From contig NZ_CP007453.1 of assembly GCF_000597865.1 (NCBI RefSeq), forward strand, positions 558,001-622,000: a stretch of DNA of 64,000 nucleotides, in the 5' to 3' direction. The position numbers and the translations under genes were made by a program. How positions within the stretch are numbered: the stretch's first letter is position 1; each line of letters begins with the position of its first letter. Shown in pieces: positions 1 to 9,554 of this stretch. The notes under the pieces were generated by a model. It did not search any database. It was given only the letters and a program-made list of their open reading frames with translations, and had not been told where the DNA came from. Origin of the DNA: Peptoclostridium acidaminophilum DSM 3953 (GTDB lineage Bacteria; Bacillota; Clostridia; Peptostreptococcales; Peptostreptococcaceae).

Positions 1-69
1 AATGCTTGTAGTTAGAACAAGTCCCTGGCCTCCAACTCCTGCCAGCATGATATTATAGGCTTTCATCAT
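1..69 (-). CDS. iorB: Indolepyruvate:ferredoxin oxidoreductase beta subunit, N-terminus only
   Basis: Only the first 23 codons are inside the window. They begin MMKAYNIMLAGVGGQG, the glycine-rich opening of the pyruvate/ketoisovalerate oxidoreductase gamma-type domain. The start overlaps the iorA stop as ATGA, so the two subunits are translationally coupled. In the family, IorB pairs with IorA to oxidise arylpyruvates, made by transamination of aromatic amino acids, to aryl-acetyl-CoA while reducing ferredoxin. The rest of the gene lies off the left edge. Confidence 0.85.
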   Translation of the reverse strand, partial: MMKAYNIMLAGVGGQGLVLTTSI

Positions 70-1868
70 TCCACCTCCCCGTCAGCTCTCTTTATTGCGC
101 CTACAGGGCATACCTGTGAGCAAACAGAGCATCCCACGCACATTTCCGGATTTATAGAGGACTTGAGCTTTTCTATTCCCTCGTACTTTTTCATGCGCAA
201 AGGCGGACAGTTTGTCCTTATGCAGTTTCTGCAGGCTATGCAGACATTCGGGTCCACATAGAAGTGGGGCTCTCTTATCTTGAATCTTAGAGCGCATGGC
301 CTCGTAGCTATGACTATGGACAAGCCTGGCCTTTTTATCTCCTCATCTATGGCCTCCTTAGCCTCTTTGTATTTAAACTGGTCTACAGACCTTACGTTTT
401 CAAAGCCCATTGCCCTTAAAAGCACTTCCAGGTCTACATGCATGTCGTCCTCGCTGGCGTAGCTTCCGGAGCTTGCCGTATGCTGGCCGCCGGTCATGGC
501 AGTAGTTCCGTTGTTTAATATGACTATCGTCATGTTGTCCTCGGGGTCTATCTGGTGCAGCATGTTGACCATTCCGGTCATTCCAGAATGGAAGAACGTG
601 CTGTCACCTATTACAGCAACAAGAGGCTCACTCTTACCGCTAAGCTTCATAGCCTTAGCCATCCCCTTTATTATGCCCAGGGACGAACCCATGCTAATTA
701 TTGTGTCGAGAACCTCTATTGGAAATATACCCGCAAGTGAATAGCAGCCTATATCTCCTACAACCTTTCGGCCCGATTTCTTGAGTATGTCGAAAACAGG
801 CCTGTGGGGGCAGCCGGCGCAAAAAAGCGGCAGTCTCGGCGGAACAGACTTATCTTCTCCCATTTTGCCTGAATACCTGGATTCTTCAAAAATGCCTGCC
901 CTTAGAAGACCCGCTTCTATTTCCTCTATGCCAAGCTCGCCAGTAAACGAAAAATACGACTTGCCTTCGCACTCAATGCCATTAATTTTAAGCTCGTTCT
1001 CAATGAATGGAGACATCTCCTCTATGACAATCAGCCTCCTGTAGTCGCTGGCAAGGCTCCTTATCGCATCAAGCGGAAGCGGGTATACAAGTCCCAGCTT
1101 GAGCACAGGCATGTCGAGATTCAGCTCCATCAGGTTGTTGTACACAAGCCCCGATGTTATTATGAGAACCTCGCTGCCATTGCCTTTCTCCAGCCTGTTT
1201 ATACCCAGATCCATTGCAGCTTTTGACAGGCTTTCTAGCCTCTCCTTCATCTCAAACTGCTTTTTGAAGGTGTTTGGCGGTATCATATTGAAATTCGTCT
1301 TATCTGGCTTGAAGCCTTCCGCAGGCTTTTCCTCCCTATCCAAAAGCTCAACTATGCCCCTGCTGTGACATAACCTGCTAGTTATCCTCAGCATAACAGG
1401 CATTCCGTAGGTTTCGCTCAGCTCGAGGGAAATCTTCGTGAAGTCCTTGGCTTCCTGGCTGTCGCAGGGATCAAGCACAGCCATGTTTGCAAACTTCCCG
1501 ATTATCCTGTTGTCCTGCTCGTTTTGAGAGCTTGCCATGCCGGGATCGTCGCCACTGACTAAAACGAATCCGCCTGCTGTCTTTGTCTGTGTGAAGGTCA
1601 TAAGAGGATCCATTGCTATATTCACACCTACATGCTTCATGCTTGCAAGCGCTCTGGCCCCTGCAAAGGAGGCTCCCATGGCTACCTCCAGCGCCACCTT
1701 CTCGTTGACTGAAAATTCCGAGTAAATCTGCCTGTATTCACGCTTTATGCTCTCGAGAATTTCAACCGCAGGCGACCCGGGATAGCTTGCAGCAACAAGT
1801 CCTCCAGCTTCATAAAAGCCCCTTGCTATCGCCTGGTTCCCCGTCATAAGTACCTTCTTGCCTTCCAT
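66..1868 (-). CDS. iorA: Indolepyruvate:ferredoxin oxidoreductase alpha subunit
   Basis: A 600-residue thiamine-diphosphate enzyme of the IorA family, full length for the family. The N-terminal half is the pyrimidine-binding domain. The TPP-binding half shows GDIGCYSL and GDSTFFHSG, followed by NNGTTAMTGGQ. The C-terminus carries two ferredoxin-type 4Fe-4S motifs, CIACRNCIRTNCPP and CVGCSVCSQVCPVGA. It should convert indolepyruvate and related aryl 2-oxoacids to aryl-CoA, CO2 and reduced ferredoxin in the cytoplasm, which fits amino-acid fermentation. It is first in an iorA-iorB operon. A GGGGTGG ribosome binding site precedes the ATG. Confidence 0.93.
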   Translation of the reverse strand: MEGKKVLMTGNQAIARGFYEAGGLVAASYPGSPAVEILESIKREYRQIYSEFSVNEKVALEVAMGASFAGARALASMKHVGVNIAMDPLMTFTQTKTAGGFVLVSGDDPGMASSQNEQDNRIIGKFANMAVLDPCDSQEAKDFTKISLELSETYGMPVMLRITSRLCHSRGIVELLDREEKPAEGFKPDKTNFNMIPPNTFKKQFEMKERLESLSKAAMDLGINRLEKGNGSEVLIITSGLVYNNLMELNLDMPVLKLGLVYPLPLDAIRSLASDYRRLIVIEEMSPFIENELKINGIECEGKSYFSFTGELGIEEIEAGLLRAGIFEESRYSGKMGEDKSVPPRLPLFCAGCPHRPVFDILKKSGRKVVGDIGCYSLAGIFPIEVLDTIISMGSSLGIIKGMAKAMKLSGKSEPLVAVIGDSTFFHSGMTGMVNMLHQIDPEDNMTIVILNNGTTAMTGGQHTASSGSYASEDDMHVDLEVLLRAMGFENVRSVDQFKYKEAKEAIDEEIKRPGLSIVIATRPCALRFKIREPHFYVDPNVCIACRNCIRTNCPPLRMKKYEGIEKLKSSINPEMCVGCSVCSQVCPVGAIKRADGEVE

Positions 1869-1921
1869 GTCACCACCCCTTTGCTTTTATCTGATTGCTC
1901 GTTGTTTATCCGTCTGATTTT

Positions 1922-1949
1922 TTTATACCCCTTTAAAAGTCTGTAACAA
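1922..1949 (-). promoter_or_regulatory. Candidate sigma-A promoter of iorAB
   Basis: On the minus strand TTGTTA, a 16-bp spacer and TATAAA lie about 55 bases upstream of the iorA ATG. The -35 box is weak, so this is a tentative call from motif match and position only. Confidence 0.4.
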
Positions 1950-2135
1950 GACAATTTAAAAAATCATACCTGCAAATACTCTGTTTCATGCTCATGCAGC
2001 AATGATTGCTCTTTGCATTTCAAAAAATCATTGCCACACTATTTAATCTGTGGTAACATCTTTAAATATTAAAACCAAATCGCAATATCCGGACGAAGGC
2101 GGCAGAATAGCAATGCTAGACTGTCTCTGGACGGG

Positions 2136-2216
2136 CCTCTGGAGAGACTCATTATGAGCGCCGAAGGGGAAAGCCATATATACTATGGTGAAGCTCTCAG
2201 GTAAAAGGGACAGGGG
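2136..2216 (+). promoter_or_regulatory. Glycine riboswitch aptamer (gcvT type), single
   Basis: The conserved core is plain: CTGGAGAGAC, a short P2 hairpin (CTCATTATGAG), GCGCCGAAGGGG, a P3 hairpin (GCCATA with TATGGT), then CTCTCAGGTAAAAGGGACAG. P1 forms from CCTCTG (2136-2141) and CAGGGG (2211-2216). These are the hallmark elements of glycine aptamers. Only one complete aptamer is visible; 2090-2135 may hold a degenerate partner. A terminator follows at 2273-2304, and two aptamer-side segments can pair with its 5' arm, so control by attenuation is likely. The downstream genes encode UPF0237 and UPF0210 proteins, not glycine cleavage enzymes. Confidence 0.9.
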
Positions 2217-2272
2217 ATTTTAAAAGCGCGCAGAAAGCATGTATTTTTTGTTGCCTTTTTTCCCGATTCTCC

Positions 2273-2304
2273 AGAGACCGACAACTTCGGTCTCTTTTTA
2301 TTTT
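2273..2304 (+). terminator. Rho-independent terminator of the glycine riboswitch expression platform
   Basis: AGAGACCG pairs perfectly with CGGTCTCT across a 7-base loop and is followed by TTTTATTTT. The 5' arm overlaps TCTCCAGAG (2268-2276), which is the exact complement of CTCTGGAGA (2137-2145) in the aptamer 5' strand. It is also complementary to GTCTCTGG at 2123-2130. Confidence 0.85.
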
Positions 2305-2337
2305 AAAAAAATACAAAATACATTAGGAGGGGTTTCG

Positions 2338-2607
2338 ATGAAGGCATTCGTTACAGTGGTAGGAAAGGACAAGGTTGGAATTATTTACGGCATAACAGGG
2401 GTGCTGGCCAAAAGCAACGTCAATATAGAGGATATCAGCCAGACAATACTCCAGGACTATTTTTCAATGGTCATGCTTGTGAATCTGGATAATATGACAG
2501 TCTCATTTGACGAGCTCAAAAGGCAGCTTGACGAAAAGGGCGCCGAAATCGGCGTATCCGTAAGAGTTCAGCATGAGGAGATATTTACAGCCATGCATAA
2601 AATTTAG
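2338..2607 (+). CDS. ACT-domain protein, UPF0237 family
   Basis: An 89-residue stand-alone ACT domain, starting MKAFVTVVGKDKVGIIYGIT, the typical UPF0237 (GcvR-like) opening. ACT domains bind amino acids and act as regulatory modules; the ligand here is not known from sequence, though control by a glycine riboswitch points to glycine or a related amino acid. The start is set by AGGAGG 8 bases upstream of the ATG; a longer reading frame in the leader crosses the terminator and is not real. It forms an operon with the UPF0210 gene 74 bases downstream, a pairing common in Firmicutes and archaea. Confidence 0.88.
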   Translation: MKAFVTVVGKDKVGIIYGITGVLAKSNVNIEDISQTILQDYFSMVMLVNLDNMTVSFDELKRQLDEKGAEIGVSVRVQHEEIFTAMHKI

Positions 2608-2681
2608 CCTGGCTTAAGTTCCACTTCTATTGCCATTGAATATACGACAAGGTTCACAATAGAAAATGAGAGGTGTTTATT

Positions 2682-4040
2682 ATGCTTGATTTACAAAATG
2701 TATTGGAAACTATAAAAATGGTAGACCAGGAGAAATTCGATATAAGAACTGTTACAATGGGCATGTCTCTTCTGGACTGCGGAGGCTCTGACGTTAAGGG
2801 CTGCCTGACGCGTGTCTATGACAAGATAACTGGCAATGCATCAAAGCTTGTTTCAACCTGCCGCAGCCTTGAGTCCGAATATGGTATTCCTATCGTAAAC
2901 AAAAGGATCTCCATAACCCCGGCGTCCCTTGTTCTGCATTCACAAAATCCTGATGACTATGTAGAGCTGGCCATGGCTCTTGACAGAGCCGCAAAGGAAG
3001 TCGGCGTTGACTTCATAGGCGGCTTCTCGGCACTTGCTCAGAAGGGATGCTCAAGAAGTGACGATGCGCTGATAGCTTCGATTCCCGACGCACTCTCAAG
3101 CACCGATATAGTGTGCTCTTCAGTCAATGTGGGCTGCACAAAGAGCGGCATAAACATGGACGTTGTGAAAAAAATGGGTGAAATCATAAAAAGGACCGCC
3201 TACCTCACTAGAGATGCAGACAGCATAGGCTGCGCCAAGCTTGTGGTGTTCGCTAACGCTGTAGATGACAATCCTTTCATGGCGGGCGCCTTCCACGGCG
3301 TAGGCGAAGCCGAATGCGTAATTAACGTCGGTGTCAGCGGCCCCGGAGTCGTCAAATGCGCTCTTGAAAATGTCAGGAATGAGAGCTTCGACGTTGTTGC
3401 CGAGACAATAAAGAAGACAGCGTTTAAAATAACGCGCGCAGGTCAGCTTATCGCCTCAGAGGCCTCAAAGCGGCTCGGAGTGCCTTTTGGAATAGTAGAT
3501 CTCTCGCTTGCGCCGACTCCCGCTGTAGGCGACAGCGTAGCCAGGATACTTGAGGAAATGGGCATAGAAAGCTGCGGCGCCCACGGCACCACTGCGGCAC
3601 TGGCACTTCTAAACGACGCAGTCAAAAAAGGCGGCATAATGGCCTCTTCTCATGTCGGCGGCCTTAGCGGAGCTTTCATCCCTGTGAGCGAAGACGAAGG
3701 CATGATAAGCGCACTAAGCAAGGGCTCGATAAACATAGAAAAGCTTGAAGCCATGACATGCGTTTGCTCAGTCGGCCTTGACATGATTGCCATACCGGGC
3801 GATACTCCTGCCGAGACCATCTCGGCTATGATTGCAGACGAAGCGGCAATAGGCGTTATAAACAACAAGACAACTGCCGCCAGGGTCATACCCGTTTATG
3901 GCAAGAAAGTTGGCGACTTAGCAGAATTCGGAGGCCTTCTCGGCTCGGCTCCGATACTCAAAGTGAGCGAATTTTCAAGCGCCGGATTCATAAATCGGGG
4001 CGGAAGAATCCCGGCTCCCGTACACAGCTTCAAAAACTAG
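2682..4040 (+). CDS. UPF0210 / DUF711 family protein (PFL-like fold)
   Basis: A 452-residue protein of the UPF0210 family, full length. The ATG at 2682 is preferred over the GTG at 2673 because GAGAGG lies upstream at better spacing. Recognisable stretches include [27 protein letters not shown] and a glycine-rich C-terminus ([12 protein letters not shown]). Members have a fold related to pyruvate formate-lyase but lack the glycyl-radical motif, and no reaction is established. It is co-transcribed with the ACT protein behind a glycine riboswitch, so a role in glycine-linked metabolism or sensing is a fair guess, not a demonstrated one. Confidence 0.85.
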   Translation: MLDLQNVLETIKMVDQEKFDIRTVTMGMSLLDCGGSDVKGCLTRVYDKITGNASKLVSTCRSLESEYGIPIVNKRISITPASLVLHSQNPDDYVELAMALDRAAKEVGVDFIGGFSALAQKGCSRSDDALIASIPDALSSTDIVCSSVNVGCTKSGINMDVVKKMGEIIKRTAYLTRDADSIGCAKLVVFANAVDDNPFMAGAFHGVGEAECVINVGVSGPGVVKCALENVRNESFDVVAETIKKTAFKITRAGQLIASEASKRLGVPFGIVDLSLAPTPAVGDSVARILEEMGIESCGAHGTTAALALLNDAVKKGGIMASSHVGGLSGAFIPVSEDEGMISALSKGSINIEKLEAMTCVCSVGLDMIAIPGDTPAETISAMIADEAAIGVINNKTTAARVIPVYGKKVGDLAEFGGLLGSAPILKVSEFSSAGFINRGGRIPAPVHSFKN

Positions 4041-4060
4041 TTTCACGCGTTCTTATCCAA

Positions 4061-4130
4061 GCAAAAAATCCGAAGACATCGGAGTCCATGTATGCACATG
4101 GTACATTCCGCATTCTTCGGATTTTTTTGC
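4061..4130 (+). terminator. Bidirectional terminator between UPF0210 and phzF genes
   Basis: GCAAAAAATCCGAAGA pairs with TCTTCGGATTTTTTTGC. The long middle part carries a second small hairpin around CATGTATGCACATG. It has T runs in both directions and sits between convergent genes. Confidence 0.8.
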
Positions 4131-4160
4131 TCTAATCGGGCGTTTCAACTGTCTGCTTTT

Positions 4161-5051
4161 CTAAAAAGTCATTGTTCCATCCAGCATTGTTACTGCGGAG
4201 CCGCCTATTTCGATGGATGACAGGCTTCCGCTTTCGCTTGTTCTTATGATTGAATGTACGCAGCCAGGCCTTTTAAGCTCGTTGCCCTGCTCACCTATGA
4301 GCTTTATTTCTGGCTTTATCTTTATCATCTTATGCTTCATGAGGTATGAAAGCAGCGACCCGTTTCCAGTTGCGCATGCCGGATCCTCATCAAGACCTAT
4401 TATAGGAGCAAATGACCTGACATGATAGTCGTATCCTCTCGCAAATGTGTCAAAGCAAAAGGCCGTTATTCCAACCACGTCGTCCTGCCTGCTGAGCCTT
4501 TCTATCTTGCTGAGGTCAGGCCTGATATCTCTCAGCTTGGCAAGCTTTTTGACTCCAACCACACACCACCACAGTCCTGTCGAAACCTTCGACGGTATAG
4601 TGTCCATAAGGTCATCGCTTTCAAGACCAAGAGCATCTGCAATCTCGGTTGCAAAGGAGTTGACGTACGAGTACATGGGCAGCGGTTGGCTTATGAAAAA
4701 TACCGGTTCTCTCCTTTCAAAAACTCTTTTTACTGGAATTATCCCTCTCTTTGTCTCCATCTGGAATACTTCCTTGCCCTCAGGCAACATTCCAGCCTCG
4801 TGCAGCGCATGGAATGTTGAAATCACAATGTGGCCGTATATTTCAACCTCGCTCTGGGGCGAAAAAAACTCTATTCGAAAATCTGCCTTATCAGACTTGT
4901 GAACGAACGCAGTCTCTGATACTCCCATCTCTCTCGCAATCCTCTGCTTGTTTTCCCTGCTTATGCCTTCAGAATCCAGAATGACTCCTGCAGGGTTGCC
5001 CCCGAAAGGATAGCTTGTAAATGCGTCTACTTGCTTTACGCTTACTCGCAT
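4161..5051 (-). CDS. PhzF family isomerase-like protein
   Basis: A 296-residue PhzF/DapF-fold protein. It shows the family opening VDAFTSYPFGGNPAGV, the catalytic-Glu region GVSETAFVH, FFSPQSEVEIYGH (family usually CGHAT) and DPACATGNGS near the C-terminus. Family members catalyse isomerisation of small metabolites; PhzF itself acts in phenazine synthesis, but most relatives have no assigned substrate. No phenazine genes are nearby. A second, more typical copy lies at 36943-37722. It is monocistronic, with a 12-bp palindrome upstream. Confidence 0.85.
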   Translation of the reverse strand: MRVSVKQVDAFTSYPFGGNPAGVILDSEGISRENKQRIAREMGVSETAFVHKSDKADFRIEFFSPQSEVEIYGHIVISTFHALHEAGMLPEGKEVFQMETKRGIIPVKRVFERREPVFFISQPLPMYSYVNSFATEIADALGLESDDLMDTIPSKVSTGLWWCVVGVKKLAKLRDIRPDLSKIERLSRQDDVVGITAFCFDTFARGYDYHVRSFAPIIGLDEDPACATGNGSLLSYLMKHKMIKIKPEIKLIGEQGNELKRPGCVHSIIRTSESGSLSSIEIGGSAVTMLDGTMTF

Positions 5052-5103
5052 AAGACCTCCCCCTTGTACATTGTATGTGAAAACAGCCCTTCAAAGAAGG
5101 TCA

Positions 5104-5115
5104 TGTGATATCACA
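5104..5115. promoter_or_regulatory. Perfect 12-bp palindrome upstream of phzF (candidate operator)
   Basis: TGTGATATCACA is a perfect palindrome about 53 bases upstream of the phzF start. It is followed on the far side by an AT-rich stretch that could hold the promoter. No regulator is adjacent. Confidence 0.35.
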
Positions 5116-5217
5116 CAAATAATATATAGTATATAAATGCCCTTTTTTAGTCGTTTGTATTCATAAGGTTTGAATAATGTTCAGAAAATTCATATATTTA
5201 TGCTAATGCCCTCTCTA

Positions 5218-6348
5218 TTAATCGAAGAGGTTAATATATTCTCCGTAGCCCTCTTTTTCAAGCTCCTCCTTTGGAATGAATCTCAGCGATGCCGAATTTA
5301 TGCAGTATCTGAGGCCTCCCGGCGCAGGTCCGTCGCCAAATACATGGCCAAGGTGCGAGTCCGCATGCTTGCTTCTTACCTCTATGCGCCTCATTAGCAG
5401 CTTCCTGTCTTCTCTTTCGACTATGTTGCCCGGTTCAAGCGGCTTTGTAAAGCTCGGCCAGCCGCTTCCCGAATCAAATTTGTCAAGCGAGCTAAAAAGC
5501 GGCTCTCCCGAGACTATATCTACGTATATGCCTTCTTTCTTGTTGTCCCAATACTCATTGTCGAATGCCGGCTCGGTCTTGTCCTGCTGCGTCACCCTGT
5601 ACTGCAGTCCGGTAAGCTCCATGAGCCTCTTTTCCTTGTCAAAGCTGCTGTATTTGCCGTCGCCTTCTTTTCCCTCGGCGCTCTTGTCTTTTTCACTTTC
5701 GTCTTCCCATGTTTTTTTTATGAAGCCTTCCCTGCCCGAGCCACTCTTGTAATCCTTGTATCTGAGAGGATTTTTTAGATAAAAATCCTGGTGGTACTCC
5801 TCGGCCGGATAGAACTCCTCCGCAGGCAAGATTTGTGTTGCAACAGGCCTATCGAACCTGCCTGATTCATCAAGCTCTTTTTTGGAAAGCTGCGCTATGG
5901 ACTTTTGCTCTTCGTCATAGTAGAATATGGCCGTCTTGTACTGGCTGCCCCTGTCAGCGAACTGTCCGCCCTCATCAGTAGGATCAATCTGCCTCCAGTA
6001 GACCTCCACAAGCTCCCTGTAGCCGATCTTCATGGGATCGTATACAACAAGTACCGCCTCCAAATGGCCGGTAACCCCCGAGCTGACCTGCTCGTACGTG
6101 GGATTCTTGACCTTTCCCCCTGTATAGCCTGCCAACACCTCAACAACCCCTTCAAGCCTTTCAAAAGGACCCTCCATACACCAGAAGCAGCCTCCTGCAA
6201 ACACCGCCTTCTTGTAGTTCTTGTCGTTTATTTCAACATCCAGTTTCATGTTATCACTCCTCTCTCCACTGTATTTGTTTACTGCCAGCCAAACTATAGA
6301 AGCAAGAGCAACCATTGCGGCTATACGCAGTATATTTCTTCTTGTCAT
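5218..6348 (-). CDS. msrAB: Exported peptide methionine sulfoxide reductase MsrA-MsrB fusion
   Basis: A 376-residue bifunctional enzyme that repairs both diastereomers of methionine sulfoxide. [10 protein letters not shown] plus a hydrophobic stretch (residues 10-23) is an uncleaved or cleaved export signal, so it probably acts outside the membrane. MsrA follows with GGCFWCMEG (catalytic Cys54), then MsrB with GSGWPSF and [11 protein letters not shown] (catalytic Cys near 349). The MsrB half lacks the two CxxC zinc motifs of the zinc-containing branch. A highly charged linker ([12 protein letters not shown]) joins the domains. The start was taken at 6348, with GGAG upstream; the longer frame to 6414 has no binding site. 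An exported Msr fits occasional oxygen exposure. Confidence 0.92.
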   Translation of the reverse strand: MTRRNILRIAAMVALASIVWLAVNKYSGERSDNMKLDVEINDKNYKKAVFAGGCFWCMEGPFERLEGVVEVLAGYTGGKVKNPTYEQVSSGVTGHLEAVLVVYDPMKIGYRELVEVYWRQIDPTDEGGQFADRGSQYKTAIFYYDEEQKSIAQLSKKELDESGRFDRPVATQILPAEEFYPAEEYHQDFYLKNPLRYKDYKSGSGREGFIKKTWEDESEKDKSAEGKEGDGKYSSFDKEKRLMELTGLQYRVTQQDKTEPAFDNEYWDNKKEGIYVDIVSGEPLFSSLDKFDSGSGWPSFTKPLEPGNIVEREDRKLLMRRIEVRSKHADSHLGHVFGDGPAPGGLRYCINSASLRFIPKEELEKEGYGEYINLFD

Positions 6349-6434
6349 ATCATCAACTCCGCAGACTGTTAAATACCAACAAAATAATAATGGCTTAATT
6401 ATGGATTCCAGCAAATGTGTCTGATTTATCCTTT

Positions 6435-7715
6435 TCAGGAGCTATCCTTTGAAATCTTCTGAATGCTCCTTGCTATTACAAGCATCAAAACTGCAGCAGC
6501 TCCTATCACGGACACCTTTAGAAGCCAATCATTTCTTTCCGTCCATGGGCGCGTGTCCCTGAATACAAAATCCTTGTTTTCTTCCAGCTCGCCAAGTGAA
6601 GCCCTGGGCGTGCCCCTGTAATCCAGGTTCATTTTGAACTTTTCGATATCGTAAACCGGCGCCTTAACCTGGCTGCTGTTCCAGTAGAGTACATAGCCCG
6701 ACGGGCTTTCAGCCGGGAAAACCAGCAGAGGATTTAGTCCTCGAATTTTCACATCGCTTACGGAAAGCTCAGGATTGTCATTGTTGTGTATGAGCAGCTT
6801 TAGGTAGCGCTGGCTTGTCGAACACTTTATTATAAGCTGGCGCGCAGTGAGCCTGTCCAGCGAGTATACGAAAATTTCAGCATCCGCCGCATGTTCCCAT
6901 TTTTCGCCGTCGCTGCTCTCGTAGATTTCGGCGGCTCTGCTGAAGTTCTCAGCAGCTGTAACAAGCTCCAATTCGCTTACCTGAAGTCGGGGCAGCCTTA
7001 AATCCACTATGAACTCCTGTATGCCTGCACCGCCATTTTCCTCCAGAAGCTCATAATCCCTCTCCTTCAGAGGAAATACAATATCCGCTTCATCCATGAG
7101 AAGCTCCAGGCTCTCGGGCTTAAACTCACCCTTGCCGCCCTGGAGCAGACTCACCCTCAGATACGAAAAATTCGTCGGCGGCAGATTCACCTCCAGATTC
7201 CTGCTTTTGCCTTCCCCCGAAAGATCGAATATAGTGCTGTCTGAGGTGAGCAATCTCCATTCATTCCTGTCCATGCTCCCCTCGATCTTTACAGCTCGTA
7301 TAAAGTCCCTGTCCGTGCTTGCAAGCTTTATTTGTGTAATCCACCTGTCCTGCGGAACTTTTACTTCAAACACCAGGTTTCCCTGAGAGTCCTTCCCCAG
7401 GTTGAGCATTTCCGCCGGCTCGTATTTGCCTGAACGTGTTTCGAGAGGATTGCGAAGCAATCCATACGGTATTTCGCTGCCCCCGCTGTAGATCCTAAGG
7501 TCGGCCAACCCGGGCTGCGACTGGGCAATCACCTCGTCAGGGAGCTCCAAAATATTGTAGTCTGATTCGACTTTGCTCAGATTGATATCCGCCCTGTTTT
7601 TGTAATCGCTTTCAGCTCCCCAGGCTGGCGTGGCAGCCAAAAACACCATTATGGCAGCGGCTACTTTGGCAAGGTAGCTGCGCCCTTTATTCTTTTTTGC
7701 CATGATGCTTTTCAT
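6435..7715 (-). CDS. DUF3999 family exported/membrane protein
   Basis: 426 residues. A signal peptide near residues 15-33 ends [10 protein letters not shown], then a large extracytoplasmic beta-rich region, then one C-terminal membrane span ([20 protein letters not shown]). This is the DUF3999 layout. Its gene overlaps the DUF2339 gene upstream by 29 bases, and the two families are usual partners. The ATG at 7715 has GGAGG 8 bases upstream; the GTG at 7724 is too close to that site. Function is unknown; an envelope role is inferred from topology. Confidence 0.8.
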   Translation of the reverse strand: MKSIMAKKNKGRSYLAKVAAAIMVFLAATPAWGAESDYKNRADINLSKVESDYNILELPDEVIAQSQPGLADLRIYSGGSEIPYGLLRNPLETRSGKYEPAEMLNLGKDSQGNLVFEVKVPQDRWITQIKLASTDRDFIRAVKIEGSMDRNEWRLLTSDSTIFDLSGEGKSRNLEVNLPPTNFSYLRVSLLQGGKGEFKPESLELLMDEADIVFPLKERDYELLEENGGAGIQEFIVDLRLPRLQVSELELVTAAENFSRAAEIYESSDGEKWEHAADAEIFVYSLDRLTARQLIIKCSTSQRYLKLLIHNNDNPELSVSDVKIRGLNPLLVFPAESPSGYVLYWNSSQVKAPVYDIEKFKMNLDYRGTPRASLGELEENKDFVFRDTRPWTERNDWLLKVSVIGAAAVLMLVIARSIQKISKDSS

Positions 7716-9519
7716 CCGCGTCACCTCCGAAAAGCACGTCCTTATAGCGGTTGTAAATCCATGATACAGCCAGCAGAATCACGCCAAGTCCAAAAAAAGA
7801 CATGATGCGGTTAGCCGTTGTAAGGCTCGACAAATCAACAAAAAACACCTTTAAAATAACTATGCCCATGAAGCCCAGGCCGAACCTGCGAAGATTCCCT
7901 ATATGCTTCCAGAAACCAACTGCGACGAGAACTGCGGCATATAGACCCCAAACCATTGAAATCACGAGACCTGCTCTGTTCCTCATGGCGTTTTGCGCTT
8001 GATAATCCGCCATTTCCACCGCCTTGTATGAAAAGTAGGCGTTTATTTCATTTGTCAGCAGCATTATCACAAGAATGTTGAGCAGTATCTGAAGACTGAG
8101 TATGAATCTGCCCCAACCAAATATTGTTTTGCCACTTCGAATTTCGTCATGATAAAGCCGCAGTACGGCCGAAAGAGCCACTATCGCGAAGATATATGCA
8201 ACAGCCGCTTTATTGAGCAAAGGGAGCGCTTCATCGCCTGTAATTACAAAAGGTATATCAAGCAGTGACACGAGCATTAAGAACAAAACCGCATATCCTG
8301 CGACAGGAATTCTGCCGGGATTTATTTTGAGATTCAAGTAAAACACTATGACGGTCTCGACCGCCCACGCAATTGTAACCCAATGTTCATCCAGCTGTAT
8401 TGGAACTGCAAGCGTCACAAAGCCGGCCGCTACCGCAAGCAGTGTCAAGCTCAGTGCCTTTGCCTCGGCATATTTGCTGTAGACATAAAGCCCCAGCAGC
8501 AGATACACAAGACCAATCAAAACTGTCCACAGCCCCATAAGATCGCCATAATAAGGCTCCAGCAGCTCATATGACAAGCCAAAATAGGCGGCAGCATTAA
8601 GCAGTACTAAAGTGACATCAGCTCTTATGAGTTTCTCCTTGTGGCGGACATTCCTGGCAAATGAAACAGCCAGATAGATAGTAAAGAATATTGTCAGAAA
8701 TGCAAATGAAAGTACGTCAAAATCCCCCTCATTAAGCGTATAATGCCTGATATCATATGCAGAAATATAAGACGCATAAGTGAAAACAAATGTCAGATAG
8801 TTGAATGCCGGCCACTTCTTGAAATAAGCAATCAGCAGCACACCTACATCTAGTATCAAAACATATGAAAACAGGAACAGTGTCCTGTCTTCTCCGCTTC
8901 CCAATAGGAAGGGCGTAGCGAAACCTCCGACGATTCCAATTATTCCAATAGCCAGAGAATCATACCGCACTGCAAGCAAGGAAGCGGCAATTGTTATAAG
9001 CACCATGAGCGCGAATGTGGCCGGCTGTTGCATAAGACTGTAGAATATGTATGCAGCATAAATCGAAAAATAAAGTACTGCAATTCCGCCTCCGGTAAAA
9101 CCCTGGGCGTATATGGCGTATTGGCGTCGCTGGAAATATTCCCCAGCACCCAACATTCCAAGGCCGAATATTATTCCGATTGCTATTCTTCCAAGCTCGC
9201 CAATCAGATTGTTGTCGAATGACCACTTGAGAAAAAACACGGCCGCAAGCACGACAGCCAGAATCCCCAGCCTGTTGAAGAGTGTTCCTGCCAGCTTCTC
9301 CTCGCTTATCCTCTGAAGCAGCGGCTTTTTCCCTCTCCCGTAATTCGATTCCAGGGTATTTAGATGCTCCTGCTGCACTAAAGGCCGCTTCCACACAGAT
9401 TGTGTTCCGCTAGCTGCGCCTTTTGCAACTCCGGTCATCTGCTCAAGATATTCAACCCTCTCCTTCAGCCGCGTTATCTCATCAGCCAGCTTGGCTATTT
9501 CATCACTTTTTGCATCCAT
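7687..9519 (-). CDS. DUF2339 family polytopic membrane protein
   Basis: 610 residues. A cytoplasmic coiled coil at the N-terminus (DEIAKLADEITRLKERVEYLEQ, residues 5-26) is followed by a very hydrophobic body with well over a dozen membrane spans. The conserved RISEEKLAGTLFNRLGILAVVLA region marks DUF2339. It forms an operon with the DUF3999 gene, which starts inside its 3' end. GGGAGGATG lies just upstream of the ATG. No function is established; the pair is probably an envelope complex. Confidence 0.82.
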   Translation of the reverse strand: MDAKSDEIAKLADEITRLKERVEYLEQMTGVAKGAASGTQSVWKRPLVQQEHLNTLESNYGRGKKPLLQRISEEKLAGTLFNRLGILAVVLAAVFFLKWSFDNNLIGELGRIAIGIIFGLGMLGAGEYFQRRQYAIYAQGFTGGGIAVLYFSIYAAYIFYSLMQQPATFALMVLITIAASLLAVRYDSLAIGIIGIVGGFATPFLLGSGEDRTLFLFSYVLILDVGVLLIAYFKKWPAFNYLTFVFTYASYISAYDIRHYTLNEGDFDVLSFAFLTIFFTIYLAVSFARNVRHKEKLIRADVTLVLLNAAAYFGLSYELLEPYYGDLMGLWTVLIGLVYLLLGLYVYSKYAEAKALSLTLLAVAAGFVTLAVPIQLDEHWVTIAWAVETVIVFYLNLKINPGRIPVAGYAVLFLMLVSLLDIPFVITGDEALPLLNKAAVAYIFAIVALSAVLRLYHDEIRSGKTIFGWGRFILSLQILLNILVIMLLTNEINAYFSYKAVEMADYQAQNAMRNRAGLVISMVWGLYAAVLVAVGFWKHIGNLRRFGLGFMGIVILKVFFVDLSSLTTANRIMSFFGLGVILLAVSWIYNRYKDVLFGGDADEKHHGKKE

Positions 9520-9554
9520 CTCTCATCCTCCCTTTTGTGCAGCCTTTCAAGGTA

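Noticed and set aside
2090-2135. A full second glycine aptamer upstream of the first
   Set aside because: The conserved CUCUCAGGYAAAAGGACAG half is missing; at best a degenerate remnant.
5104-5115. CRP/FNR binding site
   Set aside because: The half-sites TGTGA and TCACA are separated by only two bases, not the six required.
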